Source: an uncultured bacterium (GTDB taxonomy: Bacteria; Verrucomicrobiota; Lentisphaeria; Victivallales; UBA1829). From it: 44,328 bases of DNA. The notes beneath the pieces are model-generated. The model searched no databases. It was not told the origin of the DNA and was given only the letters and a program-made list of their open reading frames with translations. The stretch spans positions 1 to 44,328 of the forward strand of contig URKJ01000042.1 of the NCBI GenBank assembly GCA_900548385.1. Direction: 5' to 3'. Numbering within the stretch: position 1 is the stretch's first letter; each line of letters opens with the position of its first letter. The translations under genes and the position numbers were made by a program. Shown one piece after another: positions 1-7,546 of the stretch.

Positions 1-43
1 TTTCATATTATTTTTTATATAATTAAAATAAGGAGACTGCATT

Positions 44-1801
44 ATGAAGCTGACCTGTTCCTCTGAAAACGCCATTCCGAACCGCTACTGTCCGCCGGCT
101 CTCGGCAACGGCGACCTCTCCCTGCTCGTTGACTACGCAGGCGGGACCACTCCGCGCGAATATTGCGACAACCACATTAAAAGCGGGCTCTGGCGCGCCG
201 GATTCCGCTATGACAAACCCGGATTCCCGCTGGTTCCGTTCGGTTTCTTTGAACACCAGATCGACAATGCGGGACCTGTTACAAACTGGACTCAGACACT
301 GCATGTGACCAATGCCGCCAGCGAATCGGAATGCTCTTTCCGGAACGGAATCCGTATGCGTTCGTATGTCTACTGTCATTTACGCTTCAACCTCATTGTG
401 ATCCGCAAGGAAATCCGGGGTACGGATTCGTTCCGTATGCGGTACTTGTTCGCGCCGGAGCGGACGGACTCCGTACCGGTTACCGAAACTAAAACCGCAT
501 ATCAGATCAACACATGGTCCGGCATACGCGGAACGGTGTCGTTCTTTTCTCCCGATCCCGCAGTAACCGCTTTACATACGGGTACGGAAATCATACTGAC
601 AAGTTCCGCACCCGCCGCGGTCTTTTATCTTGCATTCGATGAAGAAGCGGAAACATTTGCCCGGACTCATTCCGAACCGGAAATCGAAGCCTCGCACCGT
701 GCCGCATGGGCGGAATACTGGGCGGAATCGACTGTTCCTGCCGACCGGCTTCCGGAACAGGTTCTAAAGGCGGCGCGAACCTCGGAATATCACCTCCGGA
801 TCTCCTCGACCAAATGGTCGATCCCGACCGGGATTTATCCTTACCATTGGGAAGGGCGTTACTTCGCGTTTGACGAATTCTTTGCTCTGGAGGGTCTGCT
901 TGCCGCCGGTCATCTCTCCACCGCGAAAAAGATCCCGCAATTCCGTTTCTCCCATCTGGATGCCGCAAAAACGCGGGCATACTCCTATTTCGGCAGCAAA
1001 TCCCCCGCCGCACGGTTCGTCTGGGAAACGATCGAACAACCCGGAATTGAAGGAGCGCCCGGCGGATTTTGGATCGAACACATTTTCCATCTGGCTCATA
1101 TCGCGCTCGGCGCATGGCATTGTTCGCAAAACGGCAGTGATCTGGAGTTCCTGCGGGAAACAGCCTATCCGCTTATGCGCGGATGTGCCGAATATTACCG
1201 TATTTTCTCGATCAATGAAAAAGAAAAAGGACGGTTCGTCATCGGCAAATGCACCGATCTGGAGCGTCTTGGAGCCGCACGGGAAAATCCATTCATGACC
1301 ACTTGCGGCGTCATCGCCACTTTCCGCGCGGCGGCTGAAGCGGCAAACCTGCTTCATACCGATTCCGGGCTGCGGGAAAACTGGATAACGCTTGCGGAAA
1401 AACTCACGCAGACCCTGCCGCAAAATGATCATACCTATCTGCCTTATCCGGGCTGCACCGATAAAAGCATCGGACTTTTCAGCGGTATATTCCCATACGG
1501 AAACCTGCCTGTCGACGATCCGAAACAACGGCAGGGAATTCAGGACTTCTGCGCATCCGAACAGCAGTTCGGCAACATGTACCCCGTAGGGAAATCACTT
1601 TGTACATGGTATGCCGGCTGGAAAGCGGTGACTTTCCGGCGTCTCGGAGAAACAGAAACCGCAAAAACCGTGGTCCGGCAGATGGCGGAAGAAACCGGCT
1701 GTTTTTCCGAGGTGTTTGAAATCTTTGAAACCGGCCATCATCCATGGTTCTGCACGGGTGAAGGCATTCTGCTGCAAGCCGTATGTGAAGCGTGGCGCTG
1801 A
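44..1801 (+). CDS. Six-hairpin glycoside hydrolase (GH95/GH65-like fold)
   Basis: A 585-residue protein, likely an exo-acting enzyme on plant or host glycans. The N-terminal half (about 1-230) looks like a beta-sandwich beginning with a PPALGNGDLSLLV stretch, which resembles the GNG motif at the start of GH95 and GH65-like enzymes. The C-terminal half looks like an (alpha/alpha)6 barrel: WEGRYFAFDEFFALEGLL, then GGFWIEHIFHLAHIALGAWH and FLRETAYPLMRGCAEYY, matching the helix pattern of GH95-type barrels. I cannot assign the catalytic acids or the substrate. No signal peptide is seen. The ATG follows an AGGAG at 31-35. Only 43 bases precede it, so its promoter or upstream partner may be missing. 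Its stop lies 8 bases from that of the convergent gene. Family assignment beyond the fold is uncertain. Confidence 0.7.
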   Translation: MKLTCSSENAIPNRYCPPALGNGDLSLLVDYAGGTTPREYCDNHIKSGLWRAGFRYDKPGFPLVPFGFFEHQIDNAGPVTNWTQTLHVTNAASESECSFRNGIRMRSYVYCHLRFNLIVIRKEIRGTDSFRMRYLFAPERTDSVPVTETKTAYQINTWSGIRGTVSFFSPDPAVTALHTGTEIILTSSAPAAVFYLAFDEEAETFARTHSEPEIEASHRAAWAEYWAESTVPADRLPEQVLKAARTSEYHLRISSTKWSIPTGIYPYHWEGRYFAFDEFFALEGLLAAGHLSTAKKIPQFRFSHLDAAKTRAYSYFGSKSPAARFVWETIEQPGIEGAPGGFWIEHIFHLAHIALGAWHCSQNGSDLEFLRETAYPLMRGCAEYYRIFSINEKEKGRFVIGKCTDLERLGAARENPFMTTCGVIATFRAAAEAANLLHTDSGLRENWITLAEKLTQTLPQNDHTYLPYPGCTDKSIGLFSGIFPYGNLPVDDPKQRQGIQDFCASEQQFGNMYPVGKSLCTWYAGWKAVTFRRLGETETAKTVVRQMAEETGCFSEVFEIFETGHHPWFCTGEGILLQAVCEAWR

Positions 1802-1809
1802 GCGTCACG

Positions 1810-4206
1810 TCAGCACCGGATATATTCACGGATTGCGGAAACCAGCTTTTCCATATCGACCGGTTTTTCCAAGATCCGGTCGATGCCGGAATCCATCACG
1901 GTCATCCGCTCCGCATCCGTCAAACCGGAACTCAAAGCAATGATCACCAACGCCGGGTTTCTGCTTTCTGCACGGACCGCCGTAAGAAGCGGCACACAGA
2001 ACGTTTTCTGAAAATTCAGGTCCAGCAACAGAAAATCAAAATGTTTTTCCCGCAGAAAACGGATACACTCTTCCGGTGTTTCCGCCTGCGTCAGCACGCA
2101 GGGTTCGTTTTCGAACATCATGGAAAACATCGTAAAACTGGAAACGGAGCGGTTGGCGACCAGAACTTCATAATTCCGCTCTCCGGAAAGGTACACCCTC
2201 CGGTTTTTATCCGGCGCAGCCGTAACGCTGGACATGGTTTTGGAATAACTGATATTCTGCTTCTCTTCCGTTTCCTCCGCAAAAACAGGGTCCGCACAGT
2301 CCTGTTTCGGGAAAACAAGCTCGATTTCCGTATTGCATTCTTCCGTTTTCTGAACTTGGAATCCGATGCCAAACGCCGTCGCCAGGAAACGGATGATCGC
2401 CAGATTGAGAACCGGTGCCGCAAAACCGGAAACGGACGGTTTTGAAGCGGAAAGCTGCATCCGTTCATTGAACAGGACAGCAAGCGACGGAACATCCGGC
2501 ATCCGGGTATCGTAAAACCGGAAACAAATCTCGTTCCGGCGGTCTGAACAGCTCCACCGGACGCGGGTTTTCGGCGGAACAGCGGAAAGCAGCGTTGTCG
2601 CCGCGAGTTTCAGAAGACGGATCATCATGGAACGGTCGGAAATGATCACCTCCGGAAAACCGGTACAGCAAGTCTCAAACGCCACATGACGTTCCAAAGC
2701 AAGCGGCATGCAGATTTCTGAAACCTCCCGGACAACATCGGAAAGATTGAATTCGGAATAGGAAGATTCCCCGCCGGAGAAATTGAGATCGGAAAGATTG
2801 CCGAGAGCCGTCAGAAGACGGTTCGCAGTCAGCGCCTCCTCATGGATTTTCCGGAGAGGAAGCAAACTCGTTTCCTGATGCTTCAGCTTATGCAGAAGCA
2901 GTCCGGAAAAACTGACGATCATGCTGACGGGTTCCTGGAGTTCCGCCACCATGTCATTCAATAAGGCAGATTTCATCCGGCTGGAACTTTCCGCGTCATT
3001 TCTGGCGAGAAGTTCACGTTCATGACTTTTTTTCAGACGGACTGTCATACTTGCAAATTTATCGCGTAAATGGTTCATCGTGCTGGAAAGTGTCTGAATT
3101 TCTTCCGTTTTTCCTGCCCGGAGATTTTCCGGGAGATCTTCCCCACGGGAAAGGCGGATCGAAAAATCCAAAATGCGGTTGACGGAATTGGAGAATTCCC
3201 GTGCATTCAACAGCAGAGCAATAAAGAAAAAGAGCAATCCGAACAGAGCAAACAGAATCAGAAACAGAGTCTGCCCTGCCCCCATATTCAAAAATGCGGC
3301 CGTTACACCGGCCGGTTCCGCCTGAACGAGCCTCAACTCCCGCGCCGGTGTGGAATCCATCCGCAAAGTGATTGCCGCAAATTCCCATTCCCGTCCGTCC
3401 TCTCCTTTCAGGACTTCCATCTTGAAATGCCGTTTTCCCATAACGGAAACCAGATGAGAAACAAACTGCCGCATCCGCTGTTTCAGCCCGACAGAATCGG
3501 CAAACGGCTTTTCTCCCCGCTGACAGGAACCGATCATGTTTTGTCCGTGCATCAGAAAAAGGCTGGAAGAGGCATCCGGGCTGAGAAAATTTTTCAACAG
3601 GCGTTCTGTATTGATCTGATATGCCGCAAGGTGATATTTTGCTCCGGAAAATCCGGATACCGCCGCCCAGATATAACCGGTGTCATTGGCGGGAACTACA
3701 ACCATGGCGGTATTTTCCGCAAAGTTGCGACGGAAATTCTGCAATTCCGGCGGAATCGCAACATCCGAACGGAAATGGTTCGTCTCGGAACAGCTTTCCC
3801 GCCACTCCCGCACATGATAACCGCCTGCAACAATCAGAAGACTCTCCGCTTCCGGAGGCAGAAAACGAGTTCTTGTCCCGTCCTTTTCACGGTCGGTGCG
3901 TTCCAAGGCTTCAAGAAGCGGAAAACCGTTTCCTCCGGAACTCCGGCTGCAGATATTGGCAATCTCCATGTTCAGCATTTCCAGATGCAGAAACATGGAT
4001 CGGAACAGAGCTTCCATACTGAAAGCATTGATTTCGGCATCGGAACGCACCTGCTCCTGCGCAGCCGCTTCCAGAAGCCTGCCGGAACGCTTTGCATTCT
4101 CTTCCAGCACAGAGTTCATTTTCCAGTAACACAGGCTGAAAACAAGCAGGCTGACAACAACAGCCGTACTCCCCACCGAAACAATCATTTTTGACTGTAT
4201 TTTCAC
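1810..4206 (-). CDS. Hybrid histidine-kinase-like protein lacking the phospho-accepting His
   Basis: 798 residues. A membrane segment at about 7-29, an extracytoplasmic sensor region at 30-310, a second membrane segment at about 313-334, a HAMP-like linker to about 395, a DHp-like region, an ATPase-like region (about 490-635) and a receiver domain (679-798). In the H-box the aligned sequence is NDMVAELQEP, so the His position is Ala421. The ATPase part lacks a recognisable N-box Asn and reads DTRMPDV where DTGIGI-like sequence is expected. The receiver keeps the phospho-Asp (Asp729), Ser759/760 and Lys781, but the acidic pair that binds Mg is replaced by Ala684-Asn685. It starts 12 bases after the pseudokinase gene, so the two are co-transcribed. 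Membrane sensing is likely; autophosphorylation is not expected. What it signals to is unknown. Confidence 0.85.
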   Translation of the reverse strand: MKIQSKMIVSVGSTAVVVSLLVFSLCYWKMNSVLEENAKRSGRLLEAAAQEQVRSDAEINAFSMEALFRSMFLHLEMLNMEIANICSRSSGGNGFPLLEALERTDREKDGTRTRFLPPEAESLLIVAGGYHVREWRESCSETNHFRSDVAIPPELQNFRRNFAENTAMVVVPANDTGYIWAAVSGFSGAKYHLAAYQINTERLLKNFLSPDASSSLFLMHGQNMIGSCQRGEKPFADSVGLKQRMRQFVSHLVSVMGKRHFKMEVLKGEDGREWEFAAITLRMDSTPARELRLVQAEPAGVTAAFLNMGAGQTLFLILFALFGLLFFFIALLLNAREFSNSVNRILDFSIRLSRGEDLPENLRAGKTEEIQTLSSTMNHLRDKFASMTVRLKKSHERELLARNDAESSSRMKSALLNDMVAELQEPVSMIVSFSGLLLHKLKHQETSLLPLRKIHEEALTANRLLTALGNLSDLNFSGGESSYSEFNLSDVVREVSEICMPLALERHVAFETCCTGFPEVIISDRSMMIRLLKLAATTLLSAVPPKTRVRWSCSDRRNEICFRFYDTRMPDVPSLAVLFNERMQLSASKPSVSGFAAPVLNLAIIRFLATAFGIGFQVQKTEECNTEIELVFPKQDCADPVFAEETEEKQNISYSKTMSSVTAAPDKNRRVYLSGERNYEVLVANRSVSSFTMFSMMFENEPCVLTQAETPEECIRFLREKHFDFLLLDLNFQKTFCVPLLTAVRAESRNPALVIIALSSGLTDAERMTVMDSGIDRILEKPVDMEKLVSAIREYIRC

Positions 4207-4218
4207 GTTTCCCCCTTT

Positions 4219-5211
4219 TTATTTTTCTGCGGCGATCTTTTTGAGATTCTCCCTGACATACTGAATATGCTGAAGACGGGCATTCACGGAAGCGATAATA
4301 TCCGGATAGCCGGGACGTTCCCCCGGATCAGGATCCACCATCCGGCAGATCAGATCCGCAATCGAATCATTCACCATTCTGGTGATCCATTCATTATCAA
4401 CCGTCATTTTCCCGTCATCTTCATCCGATGGAATATCTGAACCGGTCAGAAGACAGTAAAACAATGCCCCCAGAGAATAAATATCCGATTTTTCATTGAC
4501 GGTTCCATTCCTTGCCGTTTCCGGGGCGGAAAAGACATTGACGTTCATATATCCGGCATCCTGCATCAGCTCATACATGCCGAAGTGGATCAGATACGGA
4601 CGCTCCGTCATTTCGTCAATTATGACATTTGCGGTATTGAGTTCTCCGTGAAACAATCCCCGTTCCATTGCCGCCTGAAGACCGGAAGCGATTGCGGCGA
4701 TCCAGGAACAGGCGGTTTCCAACGGAATGATTTTCATCAGTGAAAGGCAGTCCCGCAATGATCTTCCCCTGAGATCCGGAGTCACCAGATAGGGAAGGGA
4801 ACCAAAAGAACCGATGTTGAAAACCGTCACTATTGACGGGTTGTTCAGAACAGCCAAAGTCCGCCCGATATCTGCAAACTGACGGCGGCGTTCCGGAGAT
4901 GACGCATAAAACGGATTCAGAATGTGCAGCGTCACAACACGGTCAAGACTCTGATCCACCGCATTGACCTGTGAAATCACACCGTCTGATTCAACGATCG
5001 GGGAATCTATCCGGAACATATCCACCCATAGTGGACGGATCATCGGTGACGAACAGACGGGACAGAGAAAGCCGGATAAAGCGGGAATATCGGTTGCATC
5101 GAAACGCTGTCCGCAGACGGGGCATTCTATTTTCACAGTTCCGGCAACCGCTTCCGCTAAAATCAGTCCGGCCAATGTTTTTTCTTCGTCTTCCATTGTC
5201 AAATAACCCAA
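4219..5211 (-). CDS. Zinc-ribbon Hanks-type pseudokinase
   Basis: 330 residues from a TTG start. Cys30, Cys33, Cys50 and Cys53 form a CPVC-type zinc ribbon, followed by a Ser/Thr-kinase fold at about 65-320. Structural motifs remain: SAPET at 228-232 (APE), SDIYSLG at 242-248 and DPGERP near 295-300. The catalytic residues do not: the VAIK Lys is His96, the HRD motif reads HGE (188-190), and DFG reads HFG (209-211). Asn195 is kept. No membrane segment is seen. The start is uncertain. TTG at 5211 overlaps the upstream gene by 13 bases and has GGAG five bases before it. ATG at 5196 (MEDEEKTL) lies just after the upstream stop but has no close ribosome site. I prefer the TTG start. It is likely a scaffold or regulator for the neighbouring sensor. 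Confidence 0.85.
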   Translation of the reverse strand: MGYLTMEDEEKTLAGLILAEAVAGTVKIECPVCGQRFDATDIPALSGFLCPVCSSPMIRPLWVDMFRIDSPIVESDGVISQVNAVDQSLDRVVTLHILNPFYASSPERRRQFADIGRTLAVLNNPSIVTVFNIGSFGSLPYLVTPDLRGRSLRDCLSLMKIIPLETACSWIAAIASGLQAAMERGLFHGELNTANVIIDEMTERPYLIHFGMYELMQDAGYMNVNVFSAPETARNGTVNEKSDIYSLGALFYCLLTGSDIPSDEDDGKMTVDNEWITRMVNDSIADLICRMVDPDPGERPGYPDIIASVNARLQHIQYVRENLKKIAAEK

Positions 5212-5987
5212 AAAGTCTCCGTTGGCTGTGATGAATCCGCTACTCCGTATATAATATCACGTCTTGCAAGATAATCAAGCCGCTGTTCCGCCATTGCCGA
5301 TACAATTCCGCGGTCATTGCATTCCGAACTCAGATGACCGAACAGCAGATAGCGTGTGTTTTCAGTCAGAATATCATCCAGTCCTTCCATCGTGTCCTTG
5401 TTGCTGAGATGACCGTAATGATTCATGATGCGCCGTTTGATCCGCAGCGGGCGTTTGGACTCGGCAAGCATTTTCAAATCGTGATTGGATTCCAACAGCA
5501 CGGCATCGGAACCCGTCAATTTGCTTTTGACGGATGCAGTGAGTTGACCGAGATCCGTCACAACCGATATTTTATATCCGTCATATAAGAAATTGAATGC
5601 GACAGTCTCACGGGCGTCGTGAGGAACGGCAAACGGCTCCACCGTGATTCCGCAGAGGGAAAACGGCGTTCCGGCAGTAAACAGAAGACGCTCCGTGCCG
5701 ATGCGTTTTTTCTCCATCAGCGCCTTGCAGGTAACAGTCGTTGTACAACAGGGTATTCCGTAAGCATCCGTGAAAATGCGGACCCCTTTCGTATGATCCG
5801 TATGTTCGTGTGTCACCAGAACCGCGCGGATCTCTTCGGGCTTTACGGAAACTGATTCCAGACGGGAACAAAGCTCTTTGCCCGAAAACCCGGCGTCAAC
5901 AAGCAATGCACCGCCCGGCGTATGAATCACCGTTGCATTGCCTGAACTTCCGCTCCCGAGATTTGTCAAACCGAAAACATGCCGCAT
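5199..5987 (-). CDS. WalJ/YycJ-type metallo-beta-lactamase-fold protein
   Basis: 262 residues. The N-terminus NLGSGSSGNA, the metal site THEHTDH (His60, His62, Asp64, His65) and HLSNKD near residue 190 are typical of the YycJ/WalJ branch of metallo-beta-lactamase-fold proteins. Members of this branch are cytoplasmic metal-dependent nucleases linked to DNA processing, and in Firmicutes the gene sits with the WalRK sensor kinase system. Here it is the first gene of an operon with a pseudokinase and a histidine-kinase-like protein, which echoes that arrangement. The ATG at 5987 is preceded by AAGGA at a seven-base spacing; an upstream TTG at 6002 is in frame but less likely. A TATAAT-like element lies at 6023-6028 on this strand. 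Family placement is firm; the in vivo role is not. Confidence 0.85.
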   Translation of the reverse strand: MRHVFGLTNLGSGSSGNATVIHTPGGALLVDAGFSGKELCSRLESVSVKPEEIRAVLVTHEHTDHTKGVRIFTDAYGIPCCTTTVTCKALMEKKRIGTERLLFTAGTPFSLCGITVEPFAVPHDARETVAFNFLYDGYKISVVTDLGQLTASVKSKLTGSDAVLLESNHDLKMLAESKRPLRIKRRIMNHYGHLSNKDTMEGLDDILTENTRYLLFGHLSSECNDRGIVSAMAEQRLDYLARRDIIYGVADSSQPTETFWVI

Positions 5988-6100
5988 TTTAAAATCCTTC
6001 AAAAATATTTTTATGGGCTTTTATTATACAGGTTCATGCGCTATATTTAAAATGAAAATCTGAAATATTATTGATTTTTTTCACGACGGGATACAGAGTT

Positions 6101-7546
6101 ATGGCAGAACCGGCACAGGGAATGACACAAAGCAATGAAATGAGGCAGGAGCAGACGCTCACTCCTCAACAGCTGCAATCCCTTGATATTCTCTACGCCC
6201 CGGTGTTGGAACTTCAACAGAAAATCAATCAGGAACTGGCTTCCAATCCGATTCTGGAACTGGCGGATCCCGAACCGGAAGAGCTCCCGGAAATCGTTCC
6301 CGACAACCAGAACACCGAACTGGGTTCCGAACGCGGCGACATGGACGATGAACTGACCAAAATCCTTGAAATGACCGCGAGCGGTTATATTTCTCCCACG
6401 GAAGCATCCCTTCCTTCCGGTTTCGATCCGGAGGACGAGGAAGAACGGCAGGCATATCTGTTCGATTCCATTCCCGACGAGATCTCCATGCAGGAACAGC
6501 TTCTGGAACAGCTCCGGTGTTCCGATGCCGATCCTGAAACCATGCGTATTGCGGAAGCTGTAATCGGCGGGATCGACGAATCCGGTTATCTCAAAACGCA
6601 TCCGGCGGATATTGCCACCGGAGCGGGGTGTTCCATTGAACAGGCGGAAAAAGCCATCCAGCTCGTACAGTCTTTTGAACCGCCCGGAATCGGTGCGCGC
6701 GATCTCAAGGAGTGTCTGATCATCCAGCTCAAACGGCTTGGCAGAGCGACTCCGGAGCTGCTGGAGATCATTCAGAATCATCTTGACGACATTGCACGGA
6801 ACAAGCTTCCCCAGCTTGCAAAGGCACTGAACATCCCGTTGGAACAGCTGAATGCGGATATTGCGGAAATCAAAAGACTCAACCCTTATCCCGGCAATCT
6901 GATTTCGGATTCCAAACCCGTATATATCGTTCCGGAAGTAACAGTGGAACGGGATGGAGATGACTTCAAGGTCGTTTCCGACGATTCCTGCATTCCCCGT
7001 CTCCGCATCTCAAAATTTTATCTGAAACTGCTGGAAGATCCCGCCACTCCGGATGACGTCCGTTCCTATATCCGCGCAAAGGTCACGAACGGTAACGGGC
7101 TTATGAAATCGTTGGAACAGCGGCAGAAAACCATCAAACGCATTGCGGACATCATCGTTGCCACCCAGCATGATTTTCTCGAAAAAGGCATTGAATATCT
7201 GAAACCGATGACAATGCAGCAGGTCGCGGATAAACTTGACCTCCACGAAACCACCATAAGCCGCGCAATCGCGAACAAATATATCCGCACTCCCGTCGGG
7301 CTTTTCGATTTCAAATATTTTTTCACCAGCGGTTTCCAGTCGAAAGAGGGAGAGGAGATCTCATCGCGCGGCGTCAAAGAGATGATCCGTGATCTCATCG
7401 ACAAAGAAAATCCGGCGTCACCGCTCTCGGACAGCAAACTTACCGCATTGCTGAAAGAACGCGGTCTTGATGTCGCCCGCCGGACAGTCGCCAAATACCG
7501 GGAAGAACTCGGCATTCAGTCTTCCCATCTCAGGAGAAGTTTCTGA
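6101..7546 (+). CDS. rpoN: RNA polymerase sigma-54 factor
   Basis: 481 residues. It has a Gln/Leu-rich N-terminal activator-interaction region (LTPQQLQSLDILYAPVLELQ), an acidic linker, a core-binding domain and the DNA-binding part. The helix-turn-helix region reads VADKLDLHETTISRAIANKY and is followed by GLFDFKYFFTSG. The RpoN box ARRTVAKYRE lies at about 459-468 and is a perfect match to the family signature. It directs core RNA polymerase to -24/-12 promoters and needs an ATPase activator, none of which is encoded in this window. I chose ATG 6101 over an in-frame TTG at 6071 because the known family N-terminus begins shortly after it. The stop overlaps the next start (TGATG), so the two genes are translationally coupled. 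Confidence 0.97.
   Translation: MAEPAQGMTQSNEMRQEQTLTPQQLQSLDILYAPVLELQQKINQELASNPILELADPEPEELPEIVPDNQNTELGSERGDMDDELTKILEMTASGYISPTEASLPSGFDPEDEEERQAYLFDSIPDEISMQEQLLEQLRCSDADPETMRIAEAVIGGIDESGYLKTHPADIATGAGCSIEQAEKAIQLVQSFEPPGIGARDLKECLIIQLKRLGRATPELLEIIQNHLDDIARNKLPQLAKALNIPLEQLNADIAEIKRLNPYPGNLISDSKPVYIVPEVTVERDGDDFKVVSDDSCIPRLRISKFYLKLLEDPATPDDVRSYIRAKVTNGNGLMKSLEQRQKTIKRIADIIVATQHDFLEKGIEYLKPMTMQQVADKLDLHETTISRAIANKYIRTPVGLFDFKYFFTSGFQSKEGEEISSRGVKEMIRDLIDKENPASPLSDSKLTALLKERGLDVARRTVAKYREELGIQSSHLRRSF

Noticed and set aside
6003..6100. Sigma-54 type promoter in the rpoN upstream spacer
   Set aside because: No TGGCAC-N5-TTGC element found there. I looked for such elements by eye in the main intergenic spacers and saw none that convinced me, but the scan was not exhaustive.
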